DNA of 48,161 bases from an uncultured Paracoccaceae bacterium (GTDB taxonomy: Bacteria > Pseudomonadota > Alphaproteobacteria > Rhodobacterales > Rhodobacteraceae): contig CAJIZW010000031.1 in NCBI GenBank assembly GCA_905181985.1, positions 1 through 48,161 of the forward strand. The letters run 5' to 3'. The notes under the pieces are model-generated. The model saw only the letters and a program-made list of their open reading frames with translations, ran no database searches and was not told the origin of the DNA. Numbering within the stretch: position 1 is the stretch's first letter; every line of letters begins with the position of its first letter. Below are positions 19,036-27,767 of the stretch, in pieces. The position numbers and the translations under genes were made by a program.

Positions 19036-20271
19036 TTAGGATCCTAACTTCTTAGCTGACCTATACCACTTTCTAATAATTTCACGCTCGTTTTCTGTAA
19101 TACCACTAAGGTTTCCAGGAGGCATTGATTTGCTCAATCCAGAGTGTAAGAAAATAAACTTTGCATTTAGTTGGATATCCTCAGAAGTCTCAAACACTAC
19201 CCCCTTTGGCGGCCAATGTAATCCTTCCCAAGCTGGCTCCGCTGCATGACAAACTGTACACCGCGCGGAAACAATATCCTTAACCTCATTAAACCCAGAT
19301 GCCCTAGCAAACTTAGTATCTAAACTAGAGTTTTGATCTCCTAAAGAGGTGTTTTCTACATTAGAAATGAAAGGTTCCGTAGACAGCCACATAATAATAA
19401 TAAATAGAATTGCGCTTAGACCCCAGGTCCAATTTGGCAAGCGTTTTCTTGCATGTTTAGAGTTAAAGTAGTGTCTAATAAGAACTCCAATAATAAAAAT
19501 AATACTGGCGATCATCCAATTATAATGTGTTCCAAAAGCAAGTGGATAATGGGCACTGAGCATAAGAAATATAACCGGTAAAGTAAGGTAATTGTTATGT
19601 GTAGATCTTATTTTAGCAATACTTCCATATTTCGAGTCTGGTACTTTTCCTAACTTTAAATCGGCCACGACGACTCTTTGATTAGGCATTATTACCAGGA
19701 ATACGTTAGCTGTCATTATTGTTGCTGTTACTGCACCCAAATGTAATAACGCAGCTTTTCCTGACAAAAAATTAGAAAAGAAGAGGGCTAATCCTACTAA
19801 CAATAAGTAGAGTACTAACATCAATGCTGTAGGGCTATTTTTCAACTTAGATCGACACAAGAAGTCATAAATTAACCAACATATGACAAGTGACCCACCT
19901 GAAATAAATATTGCCATAGTCGAGCTGATATTAGAGACCTGAGGGTCTACAAGATAGAGGTCTGCTCCAAACCAATAGACAACCACTAAAACTGCAAATC
20001 CACTAAGCCAAGTGAAGTAACTTTCCCATTTAAACCAAGTTAAGTGTTCCGGCATTTCAGAAGGAGCAACCATATATTTTTGTATATGATAGAAACCACC
20101 TCCATGAACTTGCCATTCCTCGCCATCAGCTAAACCTTTAATATTTCTGTTCAAGCTTAAATCTAGAGCTATAAAATAAAAGGAAGACCCTATCCAGGCA
20201 ATAGCAGTTATAACATGAACCCACCTTAGTAGAAAACCAATCCACTCCCACATAACAATCAGGTCATACAT
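19036..20271 (-). CDS. puuD: Membrane-bound urate hydroxylase PuuD with C-terminal cytochrome c
   Basis: Multi-TM protein; WIGSSFYFIALDLSL; C-terminal haem motif CTVCH and M-P axial region (SKSMPPGNLSGI). Confidence 0.93.
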   Translation of the reverse strand: MYDLIVMWEWIGFLLRWVHVITAIAWIGSSFYFIALDLSLNRNIKGLADGEEWQVHGGGFYHIQKYMVAPSEMPEHLTWFKWESYFTWLSGFAVLVVVYWFGADLYLVDPQVSNISSTMAIFISGGSLVICWLIYDFLCRSKLKNSPTALMLVLYLLLVGLALFFSNFLSGKAALLHLGAVTATIMTANVFLVIMPNQRVVVADLKLGKVPDSKYGSIAKIRSTHNNYLTLPVIFLMLSAHYPLAFGTHYNWMIASIIFIIGVLIRHYFNSKHARKRLPNWTWGLSAILFIIIMWLSTEPFISNVENTSLGDQNSSLDTKFARASGFNEVKDIVSARCTVCHAAEPAWEGLHWPPKGVVFETSEDIQLNAKFIFLHSGLSKSMPPGNLSGITENEREIIRKWYRSAKKLGS

Positions 20272-20303
20272 AAATTACCTCCCAAGGATCAAAATACATA
20301 CTG

Positions 20304-20672
20304 TTAACTACCACGATAAGTTGAGTATCCAAATGGCGAAAGAAGGAGTGGAATATGATAATGACTATCATCACTAACAATAAACCTTATTGGGATAATA
20401 TCTAAAAACCAATTTTGATTAGGCTTTTTATGTTTATTCTCAAAGTACTCTTTTACATAAAATAATAATTCATAAGTACCTTTATTGAATTTATTTTTCT
20501 CCATAATAGGGGAATCTAGCCTACCATCAGAGTTAGTTATTGCTGAATTCATTAGTAAACGATTATTACCTTTGATGCTAATTAGTTCAATCATTACTCC
20601 TTCTGCTGGTAAACCTAATGACGTATCCAGAACATGCGATGTAATAAATCCAACCATTTTTCTCTCCCACAC
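20304..20672 (-). CDS. uraH: 5-hydroxyisourate hydrolase (transthyretin-like)
   Basis: TSHVLDTSLGLPAEGVMIEL N-terminus and C-terminal HYHIPLLLSPFGYSTYRGS. Confidence 0.96.
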   Translation of the reverse strand: MWERKMVGFITSHVLDTSLGLPAEGVMIELISIKGNNRLLMNSAITNSDGRLDSPIMEKNKFNKGTYELLFYVKEYFENKHKKPNQNWFLDIIPIRFIVSDDSHYHIPLLLSPFGYSTYRGS

Positions 20673-20776
20673 TACTCATTTTAGCTAACACAACGTTAAA
20701 ATGACTACAAAAAATAGACAATAAACATAAGTTGTTCTAAATTACACTGTGAAGAAAAATTAAGATAGGAAAAAAG

Positions 20777-21301
20777 TTGAACAAACCTAAGCAATTAATT
20801 CTTCCTTCGTCTCTAAGTAAAGACAAGTTTATTAAAATGTTTGGAGGCATATTCGAGCACTCAGAATGGATTGCTGAACAGACATGGGAAAAGGGTTTAA
20901 ATTTTAATCACGATAAAGCAAGCGGTCTTCACTCGCTAATGGTTTCAATATTTCGAAAAGCAAATGAAGTCAGTAAAATAGAAGTTCTTAAATCTCATCC
21001 AGACCTAGCAGGTAGGTTAATGGTAAATAAAGGATTAACAAAAGAAAGTACAAAGGAACAAGCAAGCGCTGGACTAGACAGCTTAAATGAACTGGAGCAA
21101 ACTTTTTTTAAATCACTAAACAAAAGCTATAAACAAAAACATCAATTCCCATTTATAATAGCCGCTAAAGGTCTCTCGAGTGACTTGATCCTAGAAGCTT
21201 TCAGAAATAGAGTGAATAATTCAACTGATAGTGAGTTTGTTGAAGCTTGCGTTCAAGTAGAGAAAATTGCTTACCTGAGATTAATAGACATTTTAAAATA
21301 G
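20777..21301 (+). CDS. uraD: 2-oxo-4-hydroxy-4-carboxy-5-ureidoimidazoline (OHCU) decarboxylase
   Basis: FEHSEWIAEQTW, LKSHPDLAGRL, QASAGLDSL, FPFIIAAKG motifs; TTG start. Confidence 0.95.
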   Translation: MNKPKQLILPSSLSKDKFIKMFGGIFEHSEWIAEQTWEKGLNFNHDKASGLHSLMVSIFRKANEVSKIEVLKSHPDLAGRLMVNKGLTKESTKEQASAGLDSLNELEQTFFKSLNKSYKQKHQFPFIIAAKGLSSDLILEAFRNRVNNSTDSEFVEACVQVEKIAYLRLIDILK

Positions 21302-21310
21302 GACTGAATA

Positions 21311-22120
21311 ATGACGTATGCAACACCAATTGGAGGCCTACCCACACAGGAAGCTAAGTTAACTGGGAAAGCAGTGTTCACTACTGCATATGCGGTAATT
21401 CCTGGTGGAGTAATGAGAGATATCGTTACCAGCTATCTACCATTTTGGGAAAAATCTAGAGCCTGGGTTTTAGCACGACCACTAAGTGGATTTGCAGAAA
21501 CATTTTCTCAGTATATTGTAGAAATAAAACCATCTGGTGGTTCTAATAACCCAGAGCCTGATAACCAAGTGGAATCTATAATATTTGTAACTTCGGGAAG
21601 CCTAATAATAAATCATGGATCTGGAGACCAAGAAATGCTTCCTGGTGGATACGCTTACTGCCCTCCAGGGGTCTCCTACGTTATAAAAAATACTGGCACT
21701 AAAAACACAACAATTCACCTTTTTAGAAAAAGGTATATTAGTGTTGAAGGTATTTTAGCACCCAAGCCATTTACTACAAATGAAAAGGATATAAAACCAA
21801 CTGTCATGGATCATTCAAAAGGGGCTTGGTCTACAACGAGGTTTGTTGACCCAGAAGACCTTAGATACGACATGCATGTTAATATAGTGAATTTCAAACC
21901 CGGTGGAGTTATTCCTTTTGAAGAAACCCATGTGATGGAGCATGGAATTTATATCTTAGAGGGATCTGCAGAGTATCTTTTAAATAAAGACTGGGTTCAT
22001 GTGGAAGCTGGAGACTTCTTATGGCTACGAGCTTTCTGTCCACAAGCCTGTCAAAATACCGGAAGTGGCAACTTCAGATACCTTCTATACAAAGATGTAA
22101 ATCGGCATGCAAAGTTATAG
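21311..22120 (+). CDS. allE: (S)-ureidoglycine aminohydrolase (bicupin)
   Basis: Bicupin with YAVIPGGVMRDIVTSYLPFWEKSRAWVLARPLSGFAETFSQYIVEI and LPGGYAYCPPG; C-terminal cupin EETHVMEHGIYILEG. Confidence 0.88.
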   Translation: MTYATPIGGLPTQEAKLTGKAVFTTAYAVIPGGVMRDIVTSYLPFWEKSRAWVLARPLSGFAETFSQYIVEIKPSGGSNNPEPDNQVESIIFVTSGSLIINHGSGDQEMLPGGYAYCPPGVSYVIKNTGTKNTTIHLFRKRYISVEGILAPKPFTTNEKDIKPTVMDHSKGAWSTTRFVDPEDLRYDMHVNIVNFKPGGVIPFEETHVMEHGIYILEGSAEYLLNKDWVHVEAGDFLWLRAFCPQACQNTGSGNFRYLLYKDVNRHAKL

Positions 22121-22122
22121 CT

Positions 22123-22614
22123 ATGGGTAAAAAAATTAAAATTCAGCCCATTAGTGTAGAGAGTTTCAAGCCATATGGCGATATACTGGACTGCAGTGGA
22201 TCACCCGATAAATTGATAAACAATAACTTTTGTGAAAGATACCATGACAAGGCCTTGCTCGATTTTCAAAGTGGTCGAGCTGGAATAAGTATATTTAATG
22301 CTACTCCAAGAGACTTACCGTATGAATGCAATATGTTAGAGCGCCATCCTGATGGGTCTCAGGCATTTATTCCAATGTCAGAGAACCCTTTCTTAATAAT
22401 TGTTGCAAGTAATTGTGTCAGTGAGAAGCCAACTAATCCATTAGCCTTCATAACTAATTCAGGGCAAGGAATTAATATACATAAAAATATATGGCACGGT
22501 GTACTAACCCCCTTAACTCACCCAGGTTTATTTGCTGTCGTTGATAGAATAGGACCAGGTAAAAATTTAGAAGAGCATTACTTAGAAAATTCACTTACCG
22601 TAGTGTTATCATAA
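22123..22614 (+). CDS. allA: Ureidoglycolate lyase
   Basis: IQPISVESFKPYGDILD, ERHPDGSQAFIPM, GINIHKNIWHGVLTPL. The listed ORF starts at 22021, but ATG at 22123 follows the upstream stop and gives a normal N-terminus. Confidence 0.92.
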   Translation: MGKKIKIQPISVESFKPYGDILDCSGSPDKLINNNFCERYHDKALLDFQSGRAGISIFNATPRDLPYECNMLERHPDGSQAFIPMSENPFLIIVASNCVSEKPTNPLAFITNSGQGINIHKNIWHGVLTPLTHPGLFAVVDRIGPGKNLEEHYLENSLTVVLS

Positions 22615-22657
22615 ATCCGAACTTAGACTTATTTAAGTACTTTTCAACAATCCAATA

Positions 22658-23386
22658 TTACTGAAGTTTTTCTATTTTTTTAACTAACGTTCTCATACTT
22701 TTTAAATCAATCGCCCCAGGAACAACTTGATCACCAAACACAAAAGCAGGAGTTCCATTTATTCCTAAAATTTTACTTAAGTTATTGCTACCTTGAAGGT
22801 GATTAAGAACCAGTTGAGAGTTCATATCTTCTTTTAATTTCTCTATATTAATTCCAATTTTTTTTGCGGTCTCCATAACCGATTTCTCATTAATTCGACC
22901 TCTATTATTCATTAATTCCTTATGAAATTCTTCATACTTACCCTGATTATCTGCAGCCAAACTTGCCTTAGCGGCAAATACGGAAGCCTCTCCTAAAATT
23001 GGCCACTCTCGCATTACCACCCTTATATTTTTATTTTCTTTTATGAGATCCATAATTGTCTTAAATGCTTTCCTACAATAGCCACAATTATAATCAAAGA
23101 ACTCTATTATTGTTACACTTCCATCTGGATTCCCTAAAACAGGTGCATGTGGGTCATCTTTAAAGATTTGATTACTTGATTTTTGAGTTTCACCTTTATC
23201 ATTTATTTCAACACTAACCTCATTGTCTTGAAGAAGCTTTATTGCTTCAAGAACTATTTCAGGGTTATTACGTATTATGTTTAAGACTTTTTGTTCTAAT
23301 GATAGGTCCGAAACTTCATCGGCTAAGGATGTTAATCCAAACAAAATATTTAATAAAATTATAGAAAGTGCTAAAAGATGTTTCAT
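22658..23386 (-). CDS. DsbA family thiol:disulfide oxidoreductase
   Basis: Signal peptide; FFDYNCGYCRKAF active site; GINGTPAFVFG cis-Pro region. Confidence 0.92.
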   Translation of the reverse strand: MKHLLALSIILLNILFGLTSLADEVSDLSLEQKVLNIIRNNPEIVLEAIKLLQDNEVSVEINDKGETQKSSNQIFKDDPHAPVLGNPDGSVTIIEFFDYNCGYCRKAFKTIMDLIKENKNIRVVMREWPILGEASVFAAKASLAADNQGKYEEFHKELMNNRGRINEKSVMETAKKIGINIEKLKEDMNSQLVLNHLQGSNNLSKILGINGTPAFVFGDQVVPGAIDLKSMRTLVKKIEKLQ

Positions 23387-23495
23387 TTGTTACAAATCCT
23401 TAAAAACTAATTGATCATATAACAATTATTAAGAAATAACTATTATCAAATACACAGATTCTTACATTAACTAATATTATAAATAGGAAATATCA

Positions 23496-25595
23496 TTGGC
23501 TGAGTGTTTTAATTCTAATTTTAAACTAATTTCCAGACTTAATAGGATTGTCTTATATATCCTTGTGGGGTTAATATCTATTTTTCTCTCACCCAACTTT
23601 ACTCTTGGTGCAACGTCAAAACCTTTTATCTCAAAAGAGATGGTCGCTACACTAATTACAGCAGAAAATAAAATCAGTTCTAATACGCGTACAATTTCTG
23701 CAGGGTTATCGATTACATTAGAAAAAGGCTGGAAAACATATTGGCGCTCACCCGGTCAAGTTGGGCTCCCGCCAGAAATCGATTGGGAGGATTCAACCAA
23801 CGTACTTCATACAAAATTCTACTGGCCAACTCCTGAAAGATTTCAAGAGTTTGAAATTGAAAATTACGGATACTCTAACAAAGTAACTTTTCCAATAAAT
23901 ATTGTATTAAAAAATCCAGGAAAACCTTTATCTTTAATTGCGAATACCTCAATTTTAGTTTGTAAAGACGTTTGTCTCCCCAAAAGTTTTATTTTGAAAT
24001 TATCTCTTTCAGAAGTTGAGGTTATCGATCGTTTATCAAGAATAGAACTGTCATCCAGCCTAACAACAATACCGATAGATGGTCCAAACAGCCAATTTAA
24101 ACTAAATTCTGTTTTTATAGACCCCAACAAGAAGAGTCTTTTTGTTGAGATTCAGTCCTTAAAAAATATAAATGAAGTTCATGTCTTTCCTGAAACTCAA
24201 ACAGATGTGATATTTGATGCCCCCATAAATACATTTGATCAAGATAAAAAATTGGTAACTATTCAGTTACCAATTTTCGATTATAAAAAAATTAATAACC
24301 CAATAGCATTAACTATTTCTAATGGTAAAATTTCTTCAACCTATAAAAACTTAAAAATTGTAGAAAATATAGTGCATTCGCAAAGTAATATTCTTAATGG
24401 AAACGGCTTTGCTATAATTATTTTTTTTGCATTCGTGGGGGGATTAATACTTAACGTAATGCCATGTGTTTTTCCGGTTTTATTAATAAAAATTAACTCA
24501 GTAATAAACTCACAATCCTACTCTAAAATTAAAACTCGCCGTAAATTTATTTCATCAGCACTTGGAATTATAACGTTTATGTGGATCTTGAACGGGTTAC
24601 TCTTTTTAATCCAAGTCATGGGTGGGAAAATTGGATGGGGAGTGCAATTCCAAAGCCCAGTATTTCTTAGTTTTATTATTGTTATCCTCATCATTTTTTC
24701 TATTAATATGTTAGGTGGTTTAAAAATTATTTTACCACAAAAGTTCAATACAAAGCTTTACCAACTCTCCAACTCAAATGGATTTATTGGTGATTTTTTA
24801 AGTGGATGTTTTGCCGCTTTACTTGCGACCCCCTGCTCTGCACCTTTCTTAGGTTCAGCGGTAGCATTTGCGCTTACTATGGGTGGAGTACAATCTTTAA
24901 TCATATTTTCATTTATTGGATTAGGTTTAGCAAGCCCATACTTAGTTGTTGCTACAGCGCCAAGACTCGTAATGTTCTTCCCACGCCCAGGAAAGTGGAT
25001 GAAAACAGTTCAAAACTTAATTGGAATATTAATAATAATAAGCGCGTGTTGGTTTTCTTGGCTGTTAATTTCTGTAGAAAGTTTTCAGTCTTTATTAGTC
25101 TTACTGATTGCCCTTATTTTTGCAATTTTATCTTTAAAATTTATTAAGATAAATTCACTAAAATATGTTTTTTTCGTAACTTTCTTAATACTTTCTGTAA
25201 CAAACTCTACAATAATAACCTCACAGAATGGCTGGACTACAAACTCAGATAGTTCTTGGGAAGTATTTGATACAAGTCGAAAAAAAATTCTTATTGATTC
25301 TGAGAAAGTAGTCTTTATTGATATAACGGCAGACTGGTGCTTAACTTGTAAGGCAAACAAACTTCTTGTCCTTGATAGTTCTTATGTAAAAACAGCATTA
25401 AGCAAAGAAAATGTAGTGAAAATGCGTGGTGATTGGACACAGAAAAATTCAAAAATTTTAAGTTTTCTAAAGGAAAATGGACGCTTTGGAATTCCTTTCA
25501 ACATAGTTTATGGGCCAAGTGCAAAATCTGGAATAATGTTACCAGAAATATTAACATCTGAGGTAGTAATAAATGCTTTAAAAAATGCTGAGTAG
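23496..25595 (+). CDS. DsbD/ScsB-like thiol:disulfide interchange protein
   Basis: N-terminal DsbD-like domain (WKTYWRSPGQVGLPPEIDW), TM DsbD domain (NVMPCVFPVLLIK, ATPCSAPFLG), C-terminal thioredoxin DWCLTCK; TTG start. Confidence 0.9.
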   Translation: MAECFNSNFKLISRLNRIVLYILVGLISIFLSPNFTLGATSKPFISKEMVATLITAENKISSNTRTISAGLSITLEKGWKTYWRSPGQVGLPPEIDWEDSTNVLHTKFYWPTPERFQEFEIENYGYSNKVTFPINIVLKNPGKPLSLIANTSILVCKDVCLPKSFILKLSLSEVEVIDRLSRIELSSSLTTIPIDGPNSQFKLNSVFIDPNKKSLFVEIQSLKNINEVHVFPETQTDVIFDAPINTFDQDKKLVTIQLPIFDYKKINNPIALTISNGKISSTYKNLKIVENIVHSQSNILNGNGFAIIIFFAFVGGLILNVMPCVFPVLLIKINSVINSQSYSKIKTRRKFISSALGIITFMWILNGLLFLIQVMGGKIGWGVQFQSPVFLSFIIVILIIFSINMLGGLKIILPQKFNTKLYQLSNSNGFIGDFLSGCFAALLATPCSAPFLGSAVAFALTMGGVQSLIIFSFIGLGLASPYLVVATAPRLVMFFPRPGKWMKTVQNLIGILIIISACWFSWLLISVESFQSLLVLLIALIFAILSLKFIKINSLKYVFFVTFLILSVTNSTIITSQNGWTTNSDSSWEVFDTSRKKILIDSEKVVFIDITADWCLTCKANKLLVLDSSYVKTALSKENVVKMRGDWTQKNSKILSFLKENGRFGIPFNIVYGPSAKSGIMLPEILTSEVVINALKNAE

Positions 25596-25597
25596 CT

Positions 25598-26740
25598 TCA
25601 CTCAAGTTCCTTTAATAATTTCTCATAAATTACCCACCTTGGATCCGACATAGGAAGTTCACTAACTAAGTTATAAACATATTCTAGACTCTCCTTAGCC
25701 AAAGATCCTTTTTTTAAAACAATGTATGATTTTACCAATTGCAACCAACCATCTATATCATTTGGTTGTATTTTTAATCTCTCCTCCAAGTTGGAAACCA
25801 TAGAGTTAATAAATGTCTTTGTAGCATCATCAGCGGTCTTACTGGATACCAACTCATCTGGACTTGTTACTGGAACCCCAGCTTCACCTGATAAGCTAAT
25901 CAAATCATAACCTAGTATTTGTCCTAATCTATTAACTTCGCTAACGAATAATTCAGTCCATGGCATAGCTATTTTATCGAACTCAAGCCTGTTCGCTAAA
26001 ATTGTATATGCCAATCCCAAATCACCTTCTTGCTCCAAAAATAATGCTTTTAAATATTGCCCTGTTGGATTTAGATAATCAATTTTTAGTGAATTTTCTA
26101 TAGCATTTAAAGCTGCTTGATTTATCACCCCATCTTCTAAAGCAACGAGCGCACTAGCTAACTTGGCCCAAGAGTTTGAGTCTTCATTTTTTTTCTTCAC
26201 TAACTCAGTGTATGCATCAGTAGCCTTTAAATAACTTAGATTATTCATATAGACATCGCCCAAGAGCTCCCATCCAACAGGATCTCCTCCAGAAGCGTCC
26301 TCTTTTAATTTTTTAGATAACTTTTCTATTAATTCTTCTAGGTTTTTGATGTCTTTAAATTCTGCTGCACGGTCTTTATAAGAAACACTAGGTATCCCGG
26401 AACCCCCAACACCTAAATGAATGTAGAAAGCAAGAATTGGAATTATAACAGCAAGTCCAACAATGGAGATCGACCCTTTTGATCTTTTTTTATTTACTTC
26501 GAGTGAAGTTTGCCTTTCTAACAATAAAAGTTCTCTATTAATCTTCTCTTTTGAGGTTTTCGCTACTTCCTCTGTAATTAAGTTTCTTTCAAAGTCATCA
26601 TCAATTTCAAGGAGTTTGCTTTCAAGAGTTAACATATTCCAATCTCTTGGAGAACGTTCATTATTTTTAGGGCTTAAACTAGAAAGGATTAAAACTACAA
26701 CAACTATAAGAGAAAGGATTATTCCAGTAACAAATAGCAT
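25598..26740 (-). CDS. ccmI: c-type cytochrome biogenesis protein CcmI
   Basis: Two TM helices followed by a TPR region; adjacent to ccmH. Confidence 0.88.
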   Translation of the reverse strand: MLFVTGIILSLIVVVVLILSSLSPKNNERSPRDWNMLTLESKLLEIDDDFERNLITEEVAKTSKEKINRELLLLERQTSLEVNKKRSKGSISIVGLAVIIPILAFYIHLGVGGSGIPSVSYKDRAAEFKDIKNLEELIEKLSKKLKEDASGGDPVGWELLGDVYMNNLSYLKATDAYTELVKKKNEDSNSWAKLASALVALEDGVINQAALNAIENSLKIDYLNPTGQYLKALFLEQEGDLGLAYTILANRLEFDKIAMPWTELFVSEVNRLGQILGYDLISLSGEAGVPVTSPDELVSSKTADDATKTFINSMVSNLEERLKIQPNDIDGWLQLVKSYIVLKKGSLAKESLEYVYNLVSELPMSDPRWVIYEKLLKELE

Positions 26741-26742
26741 GG

Positions 26743-27219
26743 TTATTTTTTTCCTTTTTTATTTTCTAAAGAATCAGAAAATTTTGTATCGTTAGAAACA
26801 TTAGAAAATCGAGATTTATTGGAGGGCGATGCTTTTTTTAAAACCCCAACTAATATTACTACCCCTAGAAAGAAAACTAATAATGGCATAAACCAAAGGA
26901 AAGCAGTAGAGAGGGTTAATGGAGGTTTAAATAATATGAAATTACCATAGCGATCCACTAAATACTTATAGACCTCTTTATTACTATCTCCTGCCAATAG
27001 CCTCTCACGAATTAAAATACGCAAATCACGTGCTACACCAGAATTCGAAGTATCAATAGGTTCGTTTTGACAAACAACACATCGAACATTTGCTGAAATA
27101 TCTCTAGCACGACTTTCTAACTTTAAATCTGTTAAAACTTCATCTGGCTCAACTGCTAGGATGATATCTACGGGTGCCAAATAAAGAAAAGTAATAAGAA
27201 GAAACTTAATAAAATTCAT
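26743..27219 (-). CDS. ccmH: Cytochrome c-type biogenesis protein CcmH
   Basis: RCVVCQNEPIDTSNSGVARDLR...LVDRYGNFILFKPPL. Confidence 0.95.
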   Translation of the reverse strand: MNFIKFLLITFLYLAPVDIILAVEPDEVLTDLKLESRARDISANVRCVVCQNEPIDTSNSGVARDLRILIRERLLAGDSNKEVYKYLVDRYGNFILFKPPLTLSTAFLWFMPLLVFFLGVVILVGVLKKASPSNKSRFSNVSNDTKFSDSLENKKGKK

Positions 27220-27224
27220 CTACA

Positions 27225-27767
27225 TTACCTTAACTCTAGAGTTAAGAGTTCTTTAAACTCTTTAAACTTTACACCGACTAATGGTCCAGAGAACCGGTGA
27301 ACTACCTTTCCATCCCGATTAACTATAAAAGTCTCTGGAACCCCCGTTATTCCCCAGTCAATACCTGTTCTCCCGGAAAAATCATCTCCTACATAGGTAT
27401 AAGGGTTCCCAAGTTCAGTTAACCAGTCGAGTGCATCCTTATTAATGTCCTTATAGTTAATACCCGCTAGTACAATTTCATTATTCTGTGAAAGCTCAAT
27501 TAATGATTGATGTTCAGCCCGGCACGGCAAACACCATGATGCAAAAAAGTTTATTACTGAAACCTTTTTAAGATTTAGTAAGTTATCCCTAGAGAAACCA
27601 GGGGTCCTTAGACCTGGCAATGGTGAGAGATTAAATTTTGGAATAGAACGGTTAATGAGTGCAGAAGGTACCTCGGAAGGATTACGATCATTTAAAAGAC
27701 CCCAAACTGAAAAAGTACCAATAATTAAACTAAGGGCCAGAGGAACTAAAAAAACAAAACGGCGCAT
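27225..27767 (-). CDS. ccmG: Thiol:disulfide interchange protein DsbE/CcmG
   Basis: INFFASWCLPCRAEH; GVPETFIVNRDGKV. Confidence 0.94.
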   Translation of the reverse strand: MRRFVFLVPLALSLIIGTFSVWGLLNDRNPSEVPSALINRSIPKFNLSPLPGLRTPGFSRDNLLNLKKVSVINFFASWCLPCRAEHQSLIELSQNNEIVLAGINYKDINKDALDWLTELGNPYTYVGDDFSGRTGIDWGITGVPETFIVNRDGKVVHRFSGPLVGVKFKEFKELLTLELR

